A program made the position numbers and the translations under genes. The notes below the pieces were generated by a model that was not told the DNA's origin, made no database searches, and was given only the letters and a program-made list of their open reading frames with translations. Shown one piece after another: positions 1-8,689 of a stretch of DNA of 64,000 bases. The stretch covers positions 1-64,000 of the forward strand of contig JAEXGT010000018.1 of NCBI GenBank assembly GCA_023450615.1. Reading direction: 5' to 3'. The DNA comes from Pseudomonadota bacterium (lineage in GTDB: Bacteria > Pseudomonadota > Alphaproteobacteria > Rhizobiales > Beijerinckiaceae). How positions within the stretch are numbered: position 1 is the stretch's first letter; every line of letters begins with the position of its first letter.

Positions 1-123
1 ACATGCGGTGTTGCAGCATCTTTGCCGCAGCAAACGCGAAGTCATTCCAAGGTTCAGGCCGCCGTTTTGCAGCCTGAACAGGCGAGCGTCCGTTTTATCG
101 GGCAACACGGAGCATTGCCGTGA
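1..123 (+). other. Left edge; possible 3' tail of an upstream gene
   Basis: Frame 1 is open from base 1 to a TGA at 121-123 and could encode the last 40 residues of an upstream protein. The TGA would overlap the GTG start of the next gene as GTGA, a usual layout for coupled genes. The 40 residues resemble no protein I recognise, and the codon choice is less biased than in neighbouring genes, so this may be a chance open frame. A 7-bp inverted repeat (53-59 with 72-78) lies here. A substrate-binding protein gene would be expected just upstream of this transporter. Confidence 0.25.
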
Positions 124-1037
124 TCGGCTATATTCTCAAACGTTTAGGGCTGGCGCTTCTCGTAGCGCTTGCCGTCTCTGCAATTGCGTTTTTCCTCCTG
201 CGCCTTTCCGGCGACATCGCCATGGCAATCGCGGGTGAAGGTGCACAGGAAGAAGATCTTGCGATTATCCGCAAGACCTATGGTCTCGACCGCCCTCTGA
301 TCGTCCAATACGCCGATTGGCTGTGGCAGACGCTCAAGGGCAACTTCGGCACGTCGATCTACTTCAAGACCGAAGTCAGCAAACTCGTTCTCGATAAGCT
401 GCCGACCACAATTCTCCTCGGGTTCCTCTCGCTTGGCTTTGCCCTGCTGATTTCGATCCCGCTCGGCGTTTTGGCCGCAGTCTATACGAATACCTGGATC
501 GACCGGCTGGCTCTCGCCATCGCCGTCGTCGGGCAGGCGCTGCCCAACTTCTTCTTCGCCCTGATCCTGGTGATGATCTTCTCGATCTCGCTGCGGTGGC
601 TTCCGGTTTCCGGCTCCGCCACGTGGCTGCATTTCGTCATGCCGACCATAGCCCTCGGATACTACGTGGCTCCAGCGTTCATGCGTTTGATCCGCGCAGG
701 CATGATCGAGGTGCTCTCGGCGGATTACATCCGCACCGCACGCGCAAAGGGCCTGCCTTCCAGAAAGATCGTCTTCAAGCATGCGCTGCGCAACGCCGTG
801 GTGCCTGTCGTGGCGCTGACGGCCGTGCAGCTCGGCTTCCTTCTCGGCGGCTCCGTCGTCATCGAAACGATCTTCGCCCTCGATGGCCTCGGCTACCTCG
901 CCTACCAGAGCATCACCTACAAGGATTTTCCCGTGATGCAGATCATCGTTCTGCTCCTGTCAGTCGTCTACGTGCTTCTGACGCTTGCATCGGACATTGC
1001 AAACGCGTGGCTCGACCCGCGCATCCGGGTGGCTTGA
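120..1037 (+). CDS. Peptide/opine-type ABC transporter permease (DppB family)
   Basis: Inner-membrane permease of a dipeptide/oligopeptide/nickel-class ABC importer, 305 residues, the usual size for DppB. The sequence opens with the family's MIGYILKRL helix and shows about six hydrophobic segments. The cytoplasmic EAA-like loop that docks on the ATPases is visible near residues 200-225 (DYIRTARAKGLP...). The start is a GTG. The next gene begins one base after the stop, so this is the first gene of a tightly packed permease-permease-ATPase-ATPase set. Family is clear; the substrate cannot be read from the sequence, and no binding protein lies in the window. Confidence 0.9.
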   Translation: MIGYILKRLGLALLVALAVSAIAFFLLRLSGDIAMAIAGEGAQEEDLAIIRKTYGLDRPLIVQYADWLWQTLKGNFGTSIYFKTEVSKLVLDKLPTTILLGFLSLGFALLISIPLGVLAAVYTNTWIDRLALAIAVVGQALPNFFFALILVMIFSISLRWLPVSGSATWLHFVMPTIALGYYVAPAFMRLIRAGMIEVLSADYIRTARAKGLPSRKIVFKHALRNAVVPVVALTAVQLGFLLGGSVVIETIFALDGLGYLAYQSITYKDFPVMQIIVLLLSVVYVLLTLASDIANAWLDPRIRVA

Positions 1038-1038
1038 A

Positions 1039-1935
1039 ATGACCGATACCGCTCTCTCCGTTCCTACCGTTCCAGAGGCTTCTCCCGCCATGCGGCTCGT
1101 CCGCCGGTTTCTGGGTCAAAAGGCCTTCGTCATCGGCGCGGGCATCCTCGCGGTGATCGTCGCGCTGGCTCTTCTGGCTCCATTGCTGGCGCCGCACGAT
1201 CCTTATACGCAAAACCTCGCTCTGCGGAACGTGCCGCCGGTCTGGTATCAGAAAGGGTCCTGGCTGCACCCTCTCGGCACCGACCAGCTGGGCCGGGATT
1301 ACCTGTCCCGCGTTCTTTACGGCGCCCGCATCTCGCTTCTGATCGGCGTGAGCGTGGTGCTGATCTCGGGCATCATCGGCACGACCATGGGCCTTCTCGC
1401 TGGCTATTTCGGCGGCAAGGTCGATATGGCGGTAACGTTCCTGGTCACGACACGGTTGTCCATGCCGGTCATTCTGGTGGCTCTTGCCGTGGTGGCCATG
1501 GTCGGCGGCTCGCTGTGGGTCGTCATCCTCGTGCTGGGCTTTCTCAAATGGGACCGCTTCGCCGTGGTGATGCGAAGCGCCACGCAGCAAGTGCGCTCAC
1601 TTGATTACGTGGCGGCGGCGGAAGCTGCCGGAGCATCGACCACGCGCATCATCGCACGCGAGGTTCTGCCCAACATCGTCCCGCACCTGATCGTCGTCGC
1701 GACCCTCGAGGCCGCGAGCGCCATTCTCCTCGAGGCGGCGCTCTCCTTCCTGGGCCTCGGCGTTCAGCCGCCCCTGCCCTCGTGGGGCCTCATGATCTCC
1801 GAAGCGAAAGCGTACATGTTCTTCTCGTTCTGGCTCATCGCCATTCCCGGATCGGCCCTCGCATTGCTGATCTTTGCCATCAATCTCGCGGGCGACGGCC
1901 TGCGCGACGTGATCTCACCGGAAGGACGGGCCTGA
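1039..1935 (+). CDS. Peptide/opine-type ABC transporter permease (DppC family)
   Basis: Second inner-membrane permease of the same importer, 298 residues. It has the DppC layout: a short cytoplasmic N-terminus, one helix, a periplasmic stretch ending in GTDQLGRDYLSR (typical of DppC/OppC), then five helices with the EAA loop DYVAAAEAAGAS. The frame is open upstream to 985, but the ATG at 1039 fits the family N-terminus and follows the dppB-like stop by one base. It should pair with the preceding permease as a heterodimer. Substrate unknown. Confidence 0.9.
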   Translation: MTDTALSVPTVPEASPAMRLVRRFLGQKAFVIGAGILAVIVALALLAPLLAPHDPYTQNLALRNVPPVWYQKGSWLHPLGTDQLGRDYLSRVLYGARISLLIGVSVVLISGIIGTTMGLLAGYFGGKVDMAVTFLVTTRLSMPVILVALAVVAMVGGSLWVVILVLGFLKWDRFAVVMRSATQQVRSLDYVAAAEAAGASTTRIIAREVLPNIVPHLIVVATLEAASAILLEAALSFLGLGVQPPLPSWGLMISEAKAYMFFSFWLIAIPGSALALLIFAINLAGDGLRDVISPEGRA

Positions 1936-1938
1936 GCC

Positions 1939-2913
1939 ATGAGCGATACGATCCTCGAGGTCGACGGCCTGAACGTCGACATCTCCACTCCTCGCGGCAC
2001 CCTGCACGCGGTTCGGGACATCTCCTTCTCCGTCAAGCGCGGCGAAACACTGTGCCTCGTGGGAGAATCCGGCTGCGGAAAATCCATGACGTCTCTCGCG
2101 ATCATGGATCTCCTGCCCAAGGCCGCCAAGCGCAACGCACGCCGTCTCGCCTTCGCGGGCCAGGATCTTTCAAAGGCGTCCAAGCGGCAGGTCAATGCGC
2201 TGCGCGGCAACCGCATGGCCATGATCTTCCAGGAGCCGATGACGGCGTTGAACCCCGCCTACACCATCGGCAACCAGCTCGTGGAGGTCTATCGCCAGCA
2301 CAAGAATGCCAGCGAGGCGGAAGCACGCGAGCGTGCGATCTTCCTGCTCGGCAAGGTCGGCATCGCATCGGCGGCTGAACGGCTTGGTCAGTTTCCGCAT
2401 CAGCTGTCAGGCGGCCTGCGCCAGCGCGTCATGATCGCCATGGCGCTGATGTGCGGGCCGGAGCTCCTGATCGCGGACGAGCCGACCACAGCTCTCGATG
2501 TGACGATCCAGGCGCAGATCCTGCGCCTTCTGGCGGATCTGCAGCGTGAGCTCGGCATTGCGATGCTGCTGATCACGCACGATCTCGGCATCGTGGCCCG
2601 CATCGCGGACCGCGTCGCCGTCATGTATGCGGGCCAGATCGTCGAGGAAGGGCCGACCGCATCGCTGTTCAACAGCCCGAAGCACCCCTACACGCAGGGA
2701 CTGATCGACTGCATTCCGGTGCCGGGACGTACGGTTCCCGGTGGGCGCCTCGGCGTCATTCCCGGCGTCGTGCCCTCGCTCGTCGGCGACATTCGAGGCT
2801 GCAGCTTCCGCGACCGCTGCAGCCGCACTCAGCCTATCTGCACCCAGGCGCCTCCCGTCCATGAGGCACAGGACGGGCAACGGTGGCGTTGCATTCTGGA
2901 GAACGCAGCATGA
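1939..2913 (+). CDS. Peptide/opine-type ABC transporter ATPase (DppD family)
   Basis: Cytoplasmic ATPase that powers the importer, 324 residues. Walker A is GESGCGKS, the signature is LSGGLRQRV and Walker B is LLIADEPTTALD. The C-terminal oligopeptide-transporter extension has the cysteine pattern CSFRDRCSRTQPIC, which in related proteins carries an iron-sulfur cluster. A GAAGGACGGG stretch before the ATG can serve as ribosome-binding site. The stop overlaps the next ATPase start as ATGA, so the two subunits are coupled. Confidence 0.92.
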   Translation: MSDTILEVDGLNVDISTPRGTLHAVRDISFSVKRGETLCLVGESGCGKSMTSLAIMDLLPKAAKRNARRLAFAGQDLSKASKRQVNALRGNRMAMIFQEPMTALNPAYTIGNQLVEVYRQHKNASEAEARERAIFLLGKVGIASAAERLGQFPHQLSGGLRQRVMIAMALMCGPELLIADEPTTALDVTIQAQILRLLADLQRELGIAMLLITHDLGIVARIADRVAVMYAGQIVEEGPTASLFNSPKHPYTQGLIDCIPVPGRTVPGGRLGVIPGVVPSLVGDIRGCSFRDRCSRTQPICTQAPPVHEAQDGQRWRCILENAA

Positions 2914-3905
2914 CCGCACTTCTCGAAGCTCAAGGCCTCACCCGCTCCTTCAGCGTCAGCCAGGGCATGTTCAAGGCGCGGCGCACCCTGCATGCCGTCA
3001 ACGGGATCAACCTGGATATCCGCAAGGGCGAAGTGCTCGGCATCGTCGGTGAATCCGGCTGCGGGAAATCCACCCTCGCCCGCATGCTCCTCGGCCTTCT
3101 TCCGCCGACCGCGGGCCGGATCAGCCTCGACGGCACGGACATCCACGAACTGGGCCGCAAGGGCATGGCGCGGCGCGTGCAGCCCGTCTTTCAGGACCCG
3201 TATTCATCGCTCAACCCTCGCCGCACGATCGCGTCCATCGTGTCTCTTCCCCTTGAGGTGCATGGCATCGGCAGTGCCGCCGAGCGGCGCAAGAAGACCC
3301 TGGACATTCTCGACAAGGTCGGACTGCCGCAGCGCTTTGCCGACCGGTATCCCCGCGAGCTGTCCGGCGGCCAGCGTCAGCGTGTGGCGATCGCCCGCGC
3401 GCTCGTGATGAACCCGGAACTCGTGGTCTGCGACGAGCCGACCTCCGCGCTCGATGTCTCGGTGCAATCGCAGATCCTGAACCTGCTGATGGACCTGCGG
3501 CGGGAGCTTGGCCTCACCTATGTGTTCATCAGCCACAACCTTGCCGTGGTCGAGCATATCGCGACCCGCGTGGCCGTGATGTATCTCGGCCGCGTGGTGG
3601 AGCTTGCCGAAACGGAGGCGCTCTTCAAGGCGCCCCGGCATCCCTACACCAAGGCTCTGCTGACATCGGTCCTGACGCCCGAACCCGGCGCCGGAATTCC
3701 CGAGACCGGGTTGGGCCTGGCCTTCCCGGACCCGCTCAATCCGCCGCCCGGATGCCCGTTCCATCCGCGCTGCCCCGAGCGGCTGGCCGTGTGCAGCACG
3801 ATGACGCCCCGATTCACGCAGCATGGCCGCGATGCGGTGGCCTGCCATCTTCACGACCCCGAAGTCAGGGCTTCCGATCCCCTCAAGCAAAAGGAAAGTT
3901 TCTAG
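2910..3905 (+). CDS. Peptide/opine-type ABC transporter ATPase (DppF family)
   Basis: Partner ATPase to the preceding gene, 331 residues from the ATG at 2910, which overlaps the upstream TGA. The frame is open to 2883, but that region belongs to the upstream gene. Walker A is GESGCGKST, the signature LSGGQRQRV and Walker B VVCDEPTSALD. The C-terminal domain carries the family motif CPFHPRCPERLAVC. It completes a DppBCDF-type importer. The next gene (an M20 hydrolase) starts on the base after this stop, which suggests that the imported compound is its substrate. Confidence 0.92.
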   Translation: MTALLEAQGLTRSFSVSQGMFKARRTLHAVNGINLDIRKGEVLGIVGESGCGKSTLARMLLGLLPPTAGRISLDGTDIHELGRKGMARRVQPVFQDPYSSLNPRRTIASIVSLPLEVHGIGSAAERRKKTLDILDKVGLPQRFADRYPRELSGGQRQRVAIARALVMNPELVVCDEPTSALDVSVQSQILNLLMDLRRELGLTYVFISHNLAVVEHIATRVAVMYLGRVVELAETEALFKAPRHPYTKALLTSVLTPEPGAGIPETGLGLAFPDPLNPPPGCPFHPRCPERLAVCSTMTPRFTQHGRDAVACHLHDPEVRASDPLKQKESF

Positions 3906-5303
3906 ATGTCTCGCGAAGCGGCCATTGCAAAGGCTGAAGCTTATTTCGATTCCGGCGCCCTCAAGACCGACCTCGCGCGTCTGGTCGCGATGCCGACGGA
4001 AAGCCAGAACCCGGAGCGCGCCGACGTGCTCACGGCCTATATCGAGAGCGAGATGCGTCCGCTCCTGGAGGGCCTGAGCTTCACGTGCAAGACCTTGCAC
4101 CATCCCAAGGCCAAGGGGCCGTTCCTTTACGCGGAGCGGATCGAAGACCCGTCTCTGCCGACCATCTTCGGCTATGGTCACGGCGACGTCATTCGCGGCC
4201 TGGACAAGGATTGGAGCGAGGGCCTTTCTCCCTGGACGCTCACGGAAGTCGGCGACCGCTGGTATGGCCGCGGCGTCGTGGACAACAAGGGCCAGCACGT
4301 CATCAACATCGCCGGCCTGAAGGCTGTGCTCGAGACCCGCGGCAAGCTCGGTTTCAACGCCAAATATCTCATCGAGATGGGCGAAGAGATGGGCTCTCCC
4401 GGCCTGCGCGAGCTGTGCGAGGAGCAGAAGGAGCTGTTCAAGTCGGATGTGCTCATCGGCTCCGACGGCCCTCGCCTCAACGCGGAGCGTCCGACGGTCT
4501 TCCTCGGCTCGCGCGGCGGCGTGACCTTCGATCTGTCGATCAAAGCCCGTGACGGCGGCCACCATTCCGGCAACTGGGGCGGCATTCTGTCCGATCCGGC
4601 GATCCAGCTCGCCCATGCGATTGCAACGATTGCCTCTCCGACAGGCCAGATCCGTATTCATGAATGGGTGCCCAAAGAGCTTCCGGCATCGGTCCGCCGC
4701 GTGCTGGCCGATTGCGAGGTCGACGGCGGGCCGGACGGCCCCACGATCGATCCGGATTGGGGCGAGCCCGGCCTTACGCCCGCCGAGCAGGTTTTCGGCT
4801 GGTGCTCGTTCGATGTGCTGGCCATGAAGGCCGGCAACCCCGAAACCCCGGTGAACGCCGTTCCGCCGAGTGCCTGGGCCCGCTGCCAGCTGCGCTTCGT
4901 CGTCGGCATCGACCCCAATGAGGTTCTTCCGGCGCTGCGCCGCCACCTCGACCGGCACGGGTTCACCATGGTCGAGGTCGCCAAGAGCCGCGATGAGATC
5001 TTCCATGCGACCCGCCTCGATCCGGAAGATCCCTGGGTGCATTGGGCTGTCAACTCGCTCGCCAAGACGACCGGCAAGAAGCCGGCCATCCTGCCGAACC
5101 TCGGCGGCTCCCTGCCCAACGACATCTTCTCGGAGATCCTGGAGCTGCGGACCATTTGGGTGCCGCATTCCTACCCGGGCTGCTCCCAGCACGCTCCCAA
5201 CGAGCACATGCCGGTCGCCATCGCCCGCGAGGCTCTCGGCATGATGGCGGGGCTCTATTGGGATCTGGGCACGGGAGACATCCCGTCGCTCGCTAAAGCC
5301 TAA
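3906..5303 (+). CDS. M20-family metallohydrolase (dipeptidase/deacylase-like)
   Basis: Cytoplasmic di-metal hydrolase of 465 residues in the M20/ArgE/DapE family, which cleaves amide bonds of dipeptides or N-acylated amino acids. Likely metal and catalytic residues are visible: H92 (GHGDVI), D126 (VVDNKG), the pair E160/E161 (EMGEEMG), and a later HHSGNWGG motif in the dimerisation/lid region. AAGGAAA precedes the ATG by about eight bases. There is no gap after the transporter ATPase, so it probably hydrolyses the imported compound. The exact substrate (dipeptide, N-acyl or N-carbamoyl amino acid) is unknown. Confidence 0.85.
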   Translation: MSREAAIAKAEAYFDSGALKTDLARLVAMPTESQNPERADVLTAYIESEMRPLLEGLSFTCKTLHHPKAKGPFLYAERIEDPSLPTIFGYGHGDVIRGLDKDWSEGLSPWTLTEVGDRWYGRGVVDNKGQHVINIAGLKAVLETRGKLGFNAKYLIEMGEEMGSPGLRELCEEQKELFKSDVLIGSDGPRLNAERPTVFLGSRGGVTFDLSIKARDGGHHSGNWGGILSDPAIQLAHAIATIASPTGQIRIHEWVPKELPASVRRVLADCEVDGGPDGPTIDPDWGEPGLTPAEQVFGWCSFDVLAMKAGNPETPVNAVPPSAWARCQLRFVVGIDPNEVLPALRRHLDRHGFTMVEVAKSRDEIFHATRLDPEDPWVHWAVNSLAKTTGKKPAILPNLGGSLPNDIFSEILELRTIWVPHSYPGCSQHAPNEHMPVAIAREALGMMAGLYWDLGTGDIPSLAKA

Positions 5304-5311
5304 ATATTGCA

Positions 5312-5341
5312 GGGCGGGTGCCGGACATACGGCATCCGCCC
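5312..5341 (+). terminator. GC-rich hairpin after the M20 hydrolase
   Basis: A 12-bp stem with one G-U pair (5312-5323 with 5330-5341) and a six-base loop GACATA, nine bases after the stop codon at 5303. No T-run follows, so it may stabilise the upstream message or attenuate transcription rather than terminate it fully. Confidence 0.5.
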
Positions 5342-5401
5342 CATTGCTATGAGACTGCACATTTCCGGCCACGCCTAAGATTGCGGCCGCAAGAGCTTTT
5401 C

Positions 5402-6391
5402 ATGACCTCACTCCTTAAACGGGAATGGTACACGATCGCCATCTTCGGCATGGTCGTGATCGCATGGTTCCTGCCGATCAGCGGCGAGCCTGCCCATGCT
5501 TTTTCCATCGCGACGAAAGCAGCCGTCACCCTGCTCTTCTTTTTGCACGGGGCGCGCCTGTCCCGAGACGTCGTTCTGGCCGGCGTGATCCATTGGCGGC
5601 TGCACCTATTCGTGCTTGCCACCACCTTCGTCGTTTTCCCCATTCTCGGATTGATCGTCATTGCCCTGCCCGGTCTGGCATCCTCGGCGATCGGCACCGG
5701 CATCCTGTTCCTGTGCGTCCTGCCTTCGACCGTTCAATCGTCGATTGCCTTCACCTCCATCGCAGGCGGCAATGTCCCGGCTGCCATATGCTCGGCTTCC
5801 GCATCGAACATTCTGGGGATGTTCCTGACCCCGCTTCTGGTTGGATTGCTGTTTCATACGCAAGGCGGCAACGGCATTTCGCTGGATGCCATCGAGAGCA
5901 TTCTCCTCCAGCTTCTGGCTCCCTTCGTTCTCGGACAGCTCGTCCAGCCGGTGATCGGCAAATGGCTCGGGCGGCACAAGATCCTGACGCAGACCGTGGA
6001 TCGGGGCTCGATCCTCATGGTCGTGTATGCGGCCTTCAGCGAAGCCACCATCAACGGCCTGTGGCACACGCTTTCCATCGGCGACATCAGCGCCATCGTG
6101 GCCATCGACATCGTGCTTCTCGCCGCCGTTCTGCTCTTCACGTATTTCGTCAGCGGTTGGCTCAAGTTCAGCCGTGAGGATCGGATCACCATTACGTTCT
6201 GCGGCTCCAAGAAGAGCCTCGCTTCCGGCGCGCCGATGGCAAGCGTGATCTTCGCGGGGCAGAATATCAGTCTGATCGTTCTTCCCCTGATGCTCTTTCA
6301 CCAGATTCAGCTCATGGCCTGCGCCGTCCTCGCCCGTCGCTTCGCGAGCAGCGCTCAAGAGCCGGATGACAAGCTGGTAAAAGCCCGCTGA
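5402..6391 (+). CDS. SBF-family (bile acid:sodium symporter-like) membrane carrier
   Basis: Integral membrane carrier of 329 residues with about nine or ten hydrophobic segments. It belongs to the SBF-like group (YfeH type) by its opening (KREWYTIAIFGMVVIAWF) and by the conserved FLCVLPSTVQSSIAFTSIA stretch with the following AICSASASN, which lines the substrate path in this fold. Relatives move organic anions with sodium or protons; the cargo here is unknown. The ATG at 5402 is preferred because upstream codons give a Pro/Arg-rich stretch unlike the family. Lying between two M20 hydrolases, it may import or export an organic acid linked to their reactions. Confidence 0.82.
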   Translation: MTSLLKREWYTIAIFGMVVIAWFLPISGEPAHAFSIATKAAVTLLFFLHGARLSRDVVLAGVIHWRLHLFVLATTFVVFPILGLIVIALPGLASSAIGTGILFLCVLPSTVQSSIAFTSIAGGNVPAAICSASASNILGMFLTPLLVGLLFHTQGGNGISLDAIESILLQLLAPFVLGQLVQPVIGKWLGRHKILTQTVDRGSILMVVYAAFSEATINGLWHTLSIGDISAIVAIDIVLLAAVLLFTYFVSGWLKFSREDRITITFCGSKKSLASGAPMASVIFAGQNISLIVLPLMLFHQIQLMACAVLARRFASSAQEPDDKLVKAR

Positions 6392-6424
6392 CACAACCCC
6401 GACATCGCTTGAGAAGGAATGACG

Positions 6425-7603
6425 ATGGCTCTCGCGCAGGAACAAGTTGAGCAAGCAATCACGCAATGGCTGGGCGAGCAGCAGGAGGCGATGGTTCAGC
6501 TGCTTTCCGAACTGGTGAATATCGATTCCGGCTCCTACAACAAGGCTGGCGTCGATGCGGTTGGAACGCGGCTCACCCAGTTCTTGGCGAGCCACGGCAT
6601 CGCGGTATCGGTGACACCCCACGCCGAGTTCGGCGACATTCTCCGCGCGGATACGGGCGATGTTCAACGCGGCGGGGAGCGGCACAACATCCTGCTGCTG
6701 GGCCATCGGGATACGGTTTTTCCCGATGGAGAAGCCACAAGGAGGCCCTTCAAGATCGAGAATGGCCGTGCCTATGGTCCGGGCGTCGCCGACATGAAGG
6801 CGGGCCTTGTCATGAACGCCTTCATCATGGCGGCGTTCAAGCGCTTCGCGCCTCAACTGCCTCTCGTGATGATGATGACCGGCGATGAGGAGATCGGCTC
6901 CGGCACATCGCGCGATCAGATCATGCAGGAAGCCAGGAGCGCCCTTGCCGTTCTCAATGCGGAGCCGGGACGAGCCTCCGGCAATTTCGTGACCGGGCGC
7001 AAAGGGAGCTTCGGCTATCGCCTCGACATTACCGGCAAAGCGGCCCATTCCGGCGTGAACTTCACCGAAGGAGCCAGCGCCATCGGCGAGCTTGGACACA
7101 AGATCGTCGCCCTGCACGCTCTGACCCGGGTCGAAGACGGCATCACGGTCAATGTCGGCCTGGTGTCGGGCGGCCAATCGGTGAACACGACCGCGCCCCA
7201 TGCCAGCGCCGGGTTCGAGGTGCGCTTCGTCACGAACGAGCAGCGCGAAGCTGTCACCCAGGCCATCGATGCGATCATGGCCTCCACAACAGTTCCCGGC
7301 ACGGCATCGAAACTGACCCGCCTCGCCGGTTTCCTGCCGCTCGATCCAACGCCCGAAAGCGAAAGGCTCGCGGATCTCTATCGCCAGTCGGCCCGGAATT
7401 TCGGCGCGGTTCTGGAAGGAGAATTCACGGGCGGCTGCGCCGATTCCGGGTTCACGGCAAGCGCTGGCGCCCCAACGATTTGCGGCGTGGGACCGGTCGG
7501 CGGCAATGCCCATACCGCCGCGGAATATATCGAGCTGCATACCCTCTGCCAGCGCGCTCAAATCCTGGCCGAAACGATCACGAAAGTCTTCGCGGCTCGT
7601 TGA
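6425..7603 (+). CDS. M20 metallopeptidase, carboxypeptidase G2-like
   Basis: A 392-residue M20 enzyme of the glutamate carboxypeptidase type, which removes C-terminal glutamate or similar residues from folate-like or N-acyl substrates. The metal-site motifs are GHRDTVFP, GVADMKAG and GDEEIGS, with a C-terminal GNAHTAAEY histidine; LNAEPGR lies between the catalytic lobe and the dimerisation domain. No signal peptide is obvious, so it is probably cytoplasmic. An in-frame ATG also lies at 6419, but AAGGA at 6414-6418 is six bases from the ATG at 6425 and touches the earlier one, so 6425 is the better start. It is a different subfamily from the M20 enzyme at 3906. Confidence 0.87.
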   Translation: MALAQEQVEQAITQWLGEQQEAMVQLLSELVNIDSGSYNKAGVDAVGTRLTQFLASHGIAVSVTPHAEFGDILRADTGDVQRGGERHNILLLGHRDTVFPDGEATRRPFKIENGRAYGPGVADMKAGLVMNAFIMAAFKRFAPQLPLVMMMTGDEEIGSGTSRDQIMQEARSALAVLNAEPGRASGNFVTGRKGSFGYRLDITGKAAHSGVNFTEGASAIGELGHKIVALHALTRVEDGITVNVGLVSGGQSVNTTAPHASAGFEVRFVTNEQREAVTQAIDAIMASTTVPGTASKLTRLAGFLPLDPTPESERLADLYRQSARNFGAVLEGEFTGGCADSGFTASAGAPTICGVGPVGGNAHTAAEYIELHTLCQRAQILAETITKVFAAR

Positions 7604-7735
7604 AGGCAGCTTGCGCCCCGAGGGCAGCAAAACTCCAGGATGCGGCACCCGCCTCGCCGGGAGCCGCTGCCGCCCCATGACTCGGCCTGCCATTTTCCCT
7701 AAGAAGGAGCGAGGGAATGCGAAAGGCCTGTACGC

Positions 7736-8689
7736 ATGCATCCAGAACGCGAGCGGATCGTCTGCATCGGCGGAGCAGCCGTCGACAGGAAATATCGCGC
7801 GACTGAGCCGGTCCGTCTGAGGACCTCCAACCCCGTGATGTCCGAGCGGTCATTCGGCGGAGTGGCCCGGAACGTAGCGGAGAACATCGTGCGCCTCGGC
7901 GCGCGATCCTCCCTCGTCTCCATGATAGGACGCGACGAAAACGGCACCGCCATTCAGGCAAGGCTCACGGAGCTTGGCATCGACACACGGCATGTCACTG
8001 TCTCCAGCGAGCACGCAACCGCGGAATACGTGGCCGTTCTCGAGCCCAATGGCGACCTTGCCCTCGGATTGGCCGACATGGCGATCTTCGATGCCCTGAC
8101 ACCATCCTTGCTGGAGCGATGCTGGCCTGACATCTCGACCTCCTGGGTCTTTGCCGATTGCAACCTGCCCTCCTCCACCTTGCATGAACTCGTGGGCCGG
8201 GCGCGTCAGCACTCATCCATGCTGGCCGTTGACGCCGTTTCGATGCTGAAGGTCACGCGCCTGCCGCATGACCTGACGGGCGTCGGGCTGCTCTTCCTCA
8301 ACCTGGACGAGGCGCAGGCTCTCCTGGGCTGGTCCGATCCCTCGCCGCAAAAAGTCGCGGCGGCTTTGCTCGAACGCGGGGCGGCGCGGGTGGTCCTGAC
8401 CCTCGGCGCGTCCGGGTCGATCGCAGCGGACCGCTCCAGATGGACAAGGATGGGGGCCATTCCGGTTCAGGTCGTCGATGCCACGGGGGCTGGCGATGCG
8501 CTCATTGCGGCGACGCTCGTCGCCCTGATGCGGGGCCGCTCCTTGGCGGACGCCGTGCAAATGGGTACGGTGGCGGCGGCATTGACCCTGGAATGCCCGG
8601 CCAGCGTGCGGCCGGATCTTTCCATGGCACTGCTGGAATCCGGCATATCACAGAATACCGGCCTGAAGCTGGAAGAGGAAACCCGATGA
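7736..8689 (+). CDS. psuK: Pseudouridine kinase (PfkB family)
   Basis: A 317-residue PfkB/ribokinase-fold kinase. The N-terminal glycine motif region is SFGGVARNVAENI and the C-terminal ATP/anion-hole signature is DATGAGDALIAA, whose last Asp is the catalytic base in the family. Alone it could be any PfkB sugar kinase, but it overlaps the next gene, a clear pseudouridine-5'-phosphate glycosidase, as ATGA. That pairing marks the pseudouridine breakdown route: PsuK makes pseudouridine 5'-phosphate and PsuG splits it to uracil and ribose 5-phosphate. GAAAGG lies nine bases before the ATG. It could share an operon with the upstream transporter and hydrolases, although a 132-base gap precedes it. 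Confidence 0.85.
   Translation: MHPERERIVCIGGAAVDRKYRATEPVRLRTSNPVMSERSFGGVARNVAENIVRLGARSSLVSMIGRDENGTAIQARLTELGIDTRHVTVSSEHATAEYVAVLEPNGDLALGLADMAIFDALTPSLLERCWPDISTSWVFADCNLPSSTLHELVGRARQHSSMLAVDAVSMLKVTRLPHDLTGVGLLFLNLDEAQALLGWSDPSPQKVAAALLERGAARVVLTLGASGSIAADRSRWTRMGAIPVQVVDATGAGDALIAATLVALMRGRSLADAVQMGTVAAALTLECPASVRPDLSMALLESGISQNTGLKLEEETR

Noticed and set aside
3204..5372. A 722-residue minus-strand open frame across the ATPase and M20 genes
   Set aside because: It spans two well-supported genes on the other strand and encodes an Arg/His/Gly-rich sequence without domain features, typical of GC-rich shadows.
5606..7741. A 711-residue minus-strand open frame across the SBF and M20 genes
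   Set aside because: Same reason: it is antisense to two genes with clear motifs.
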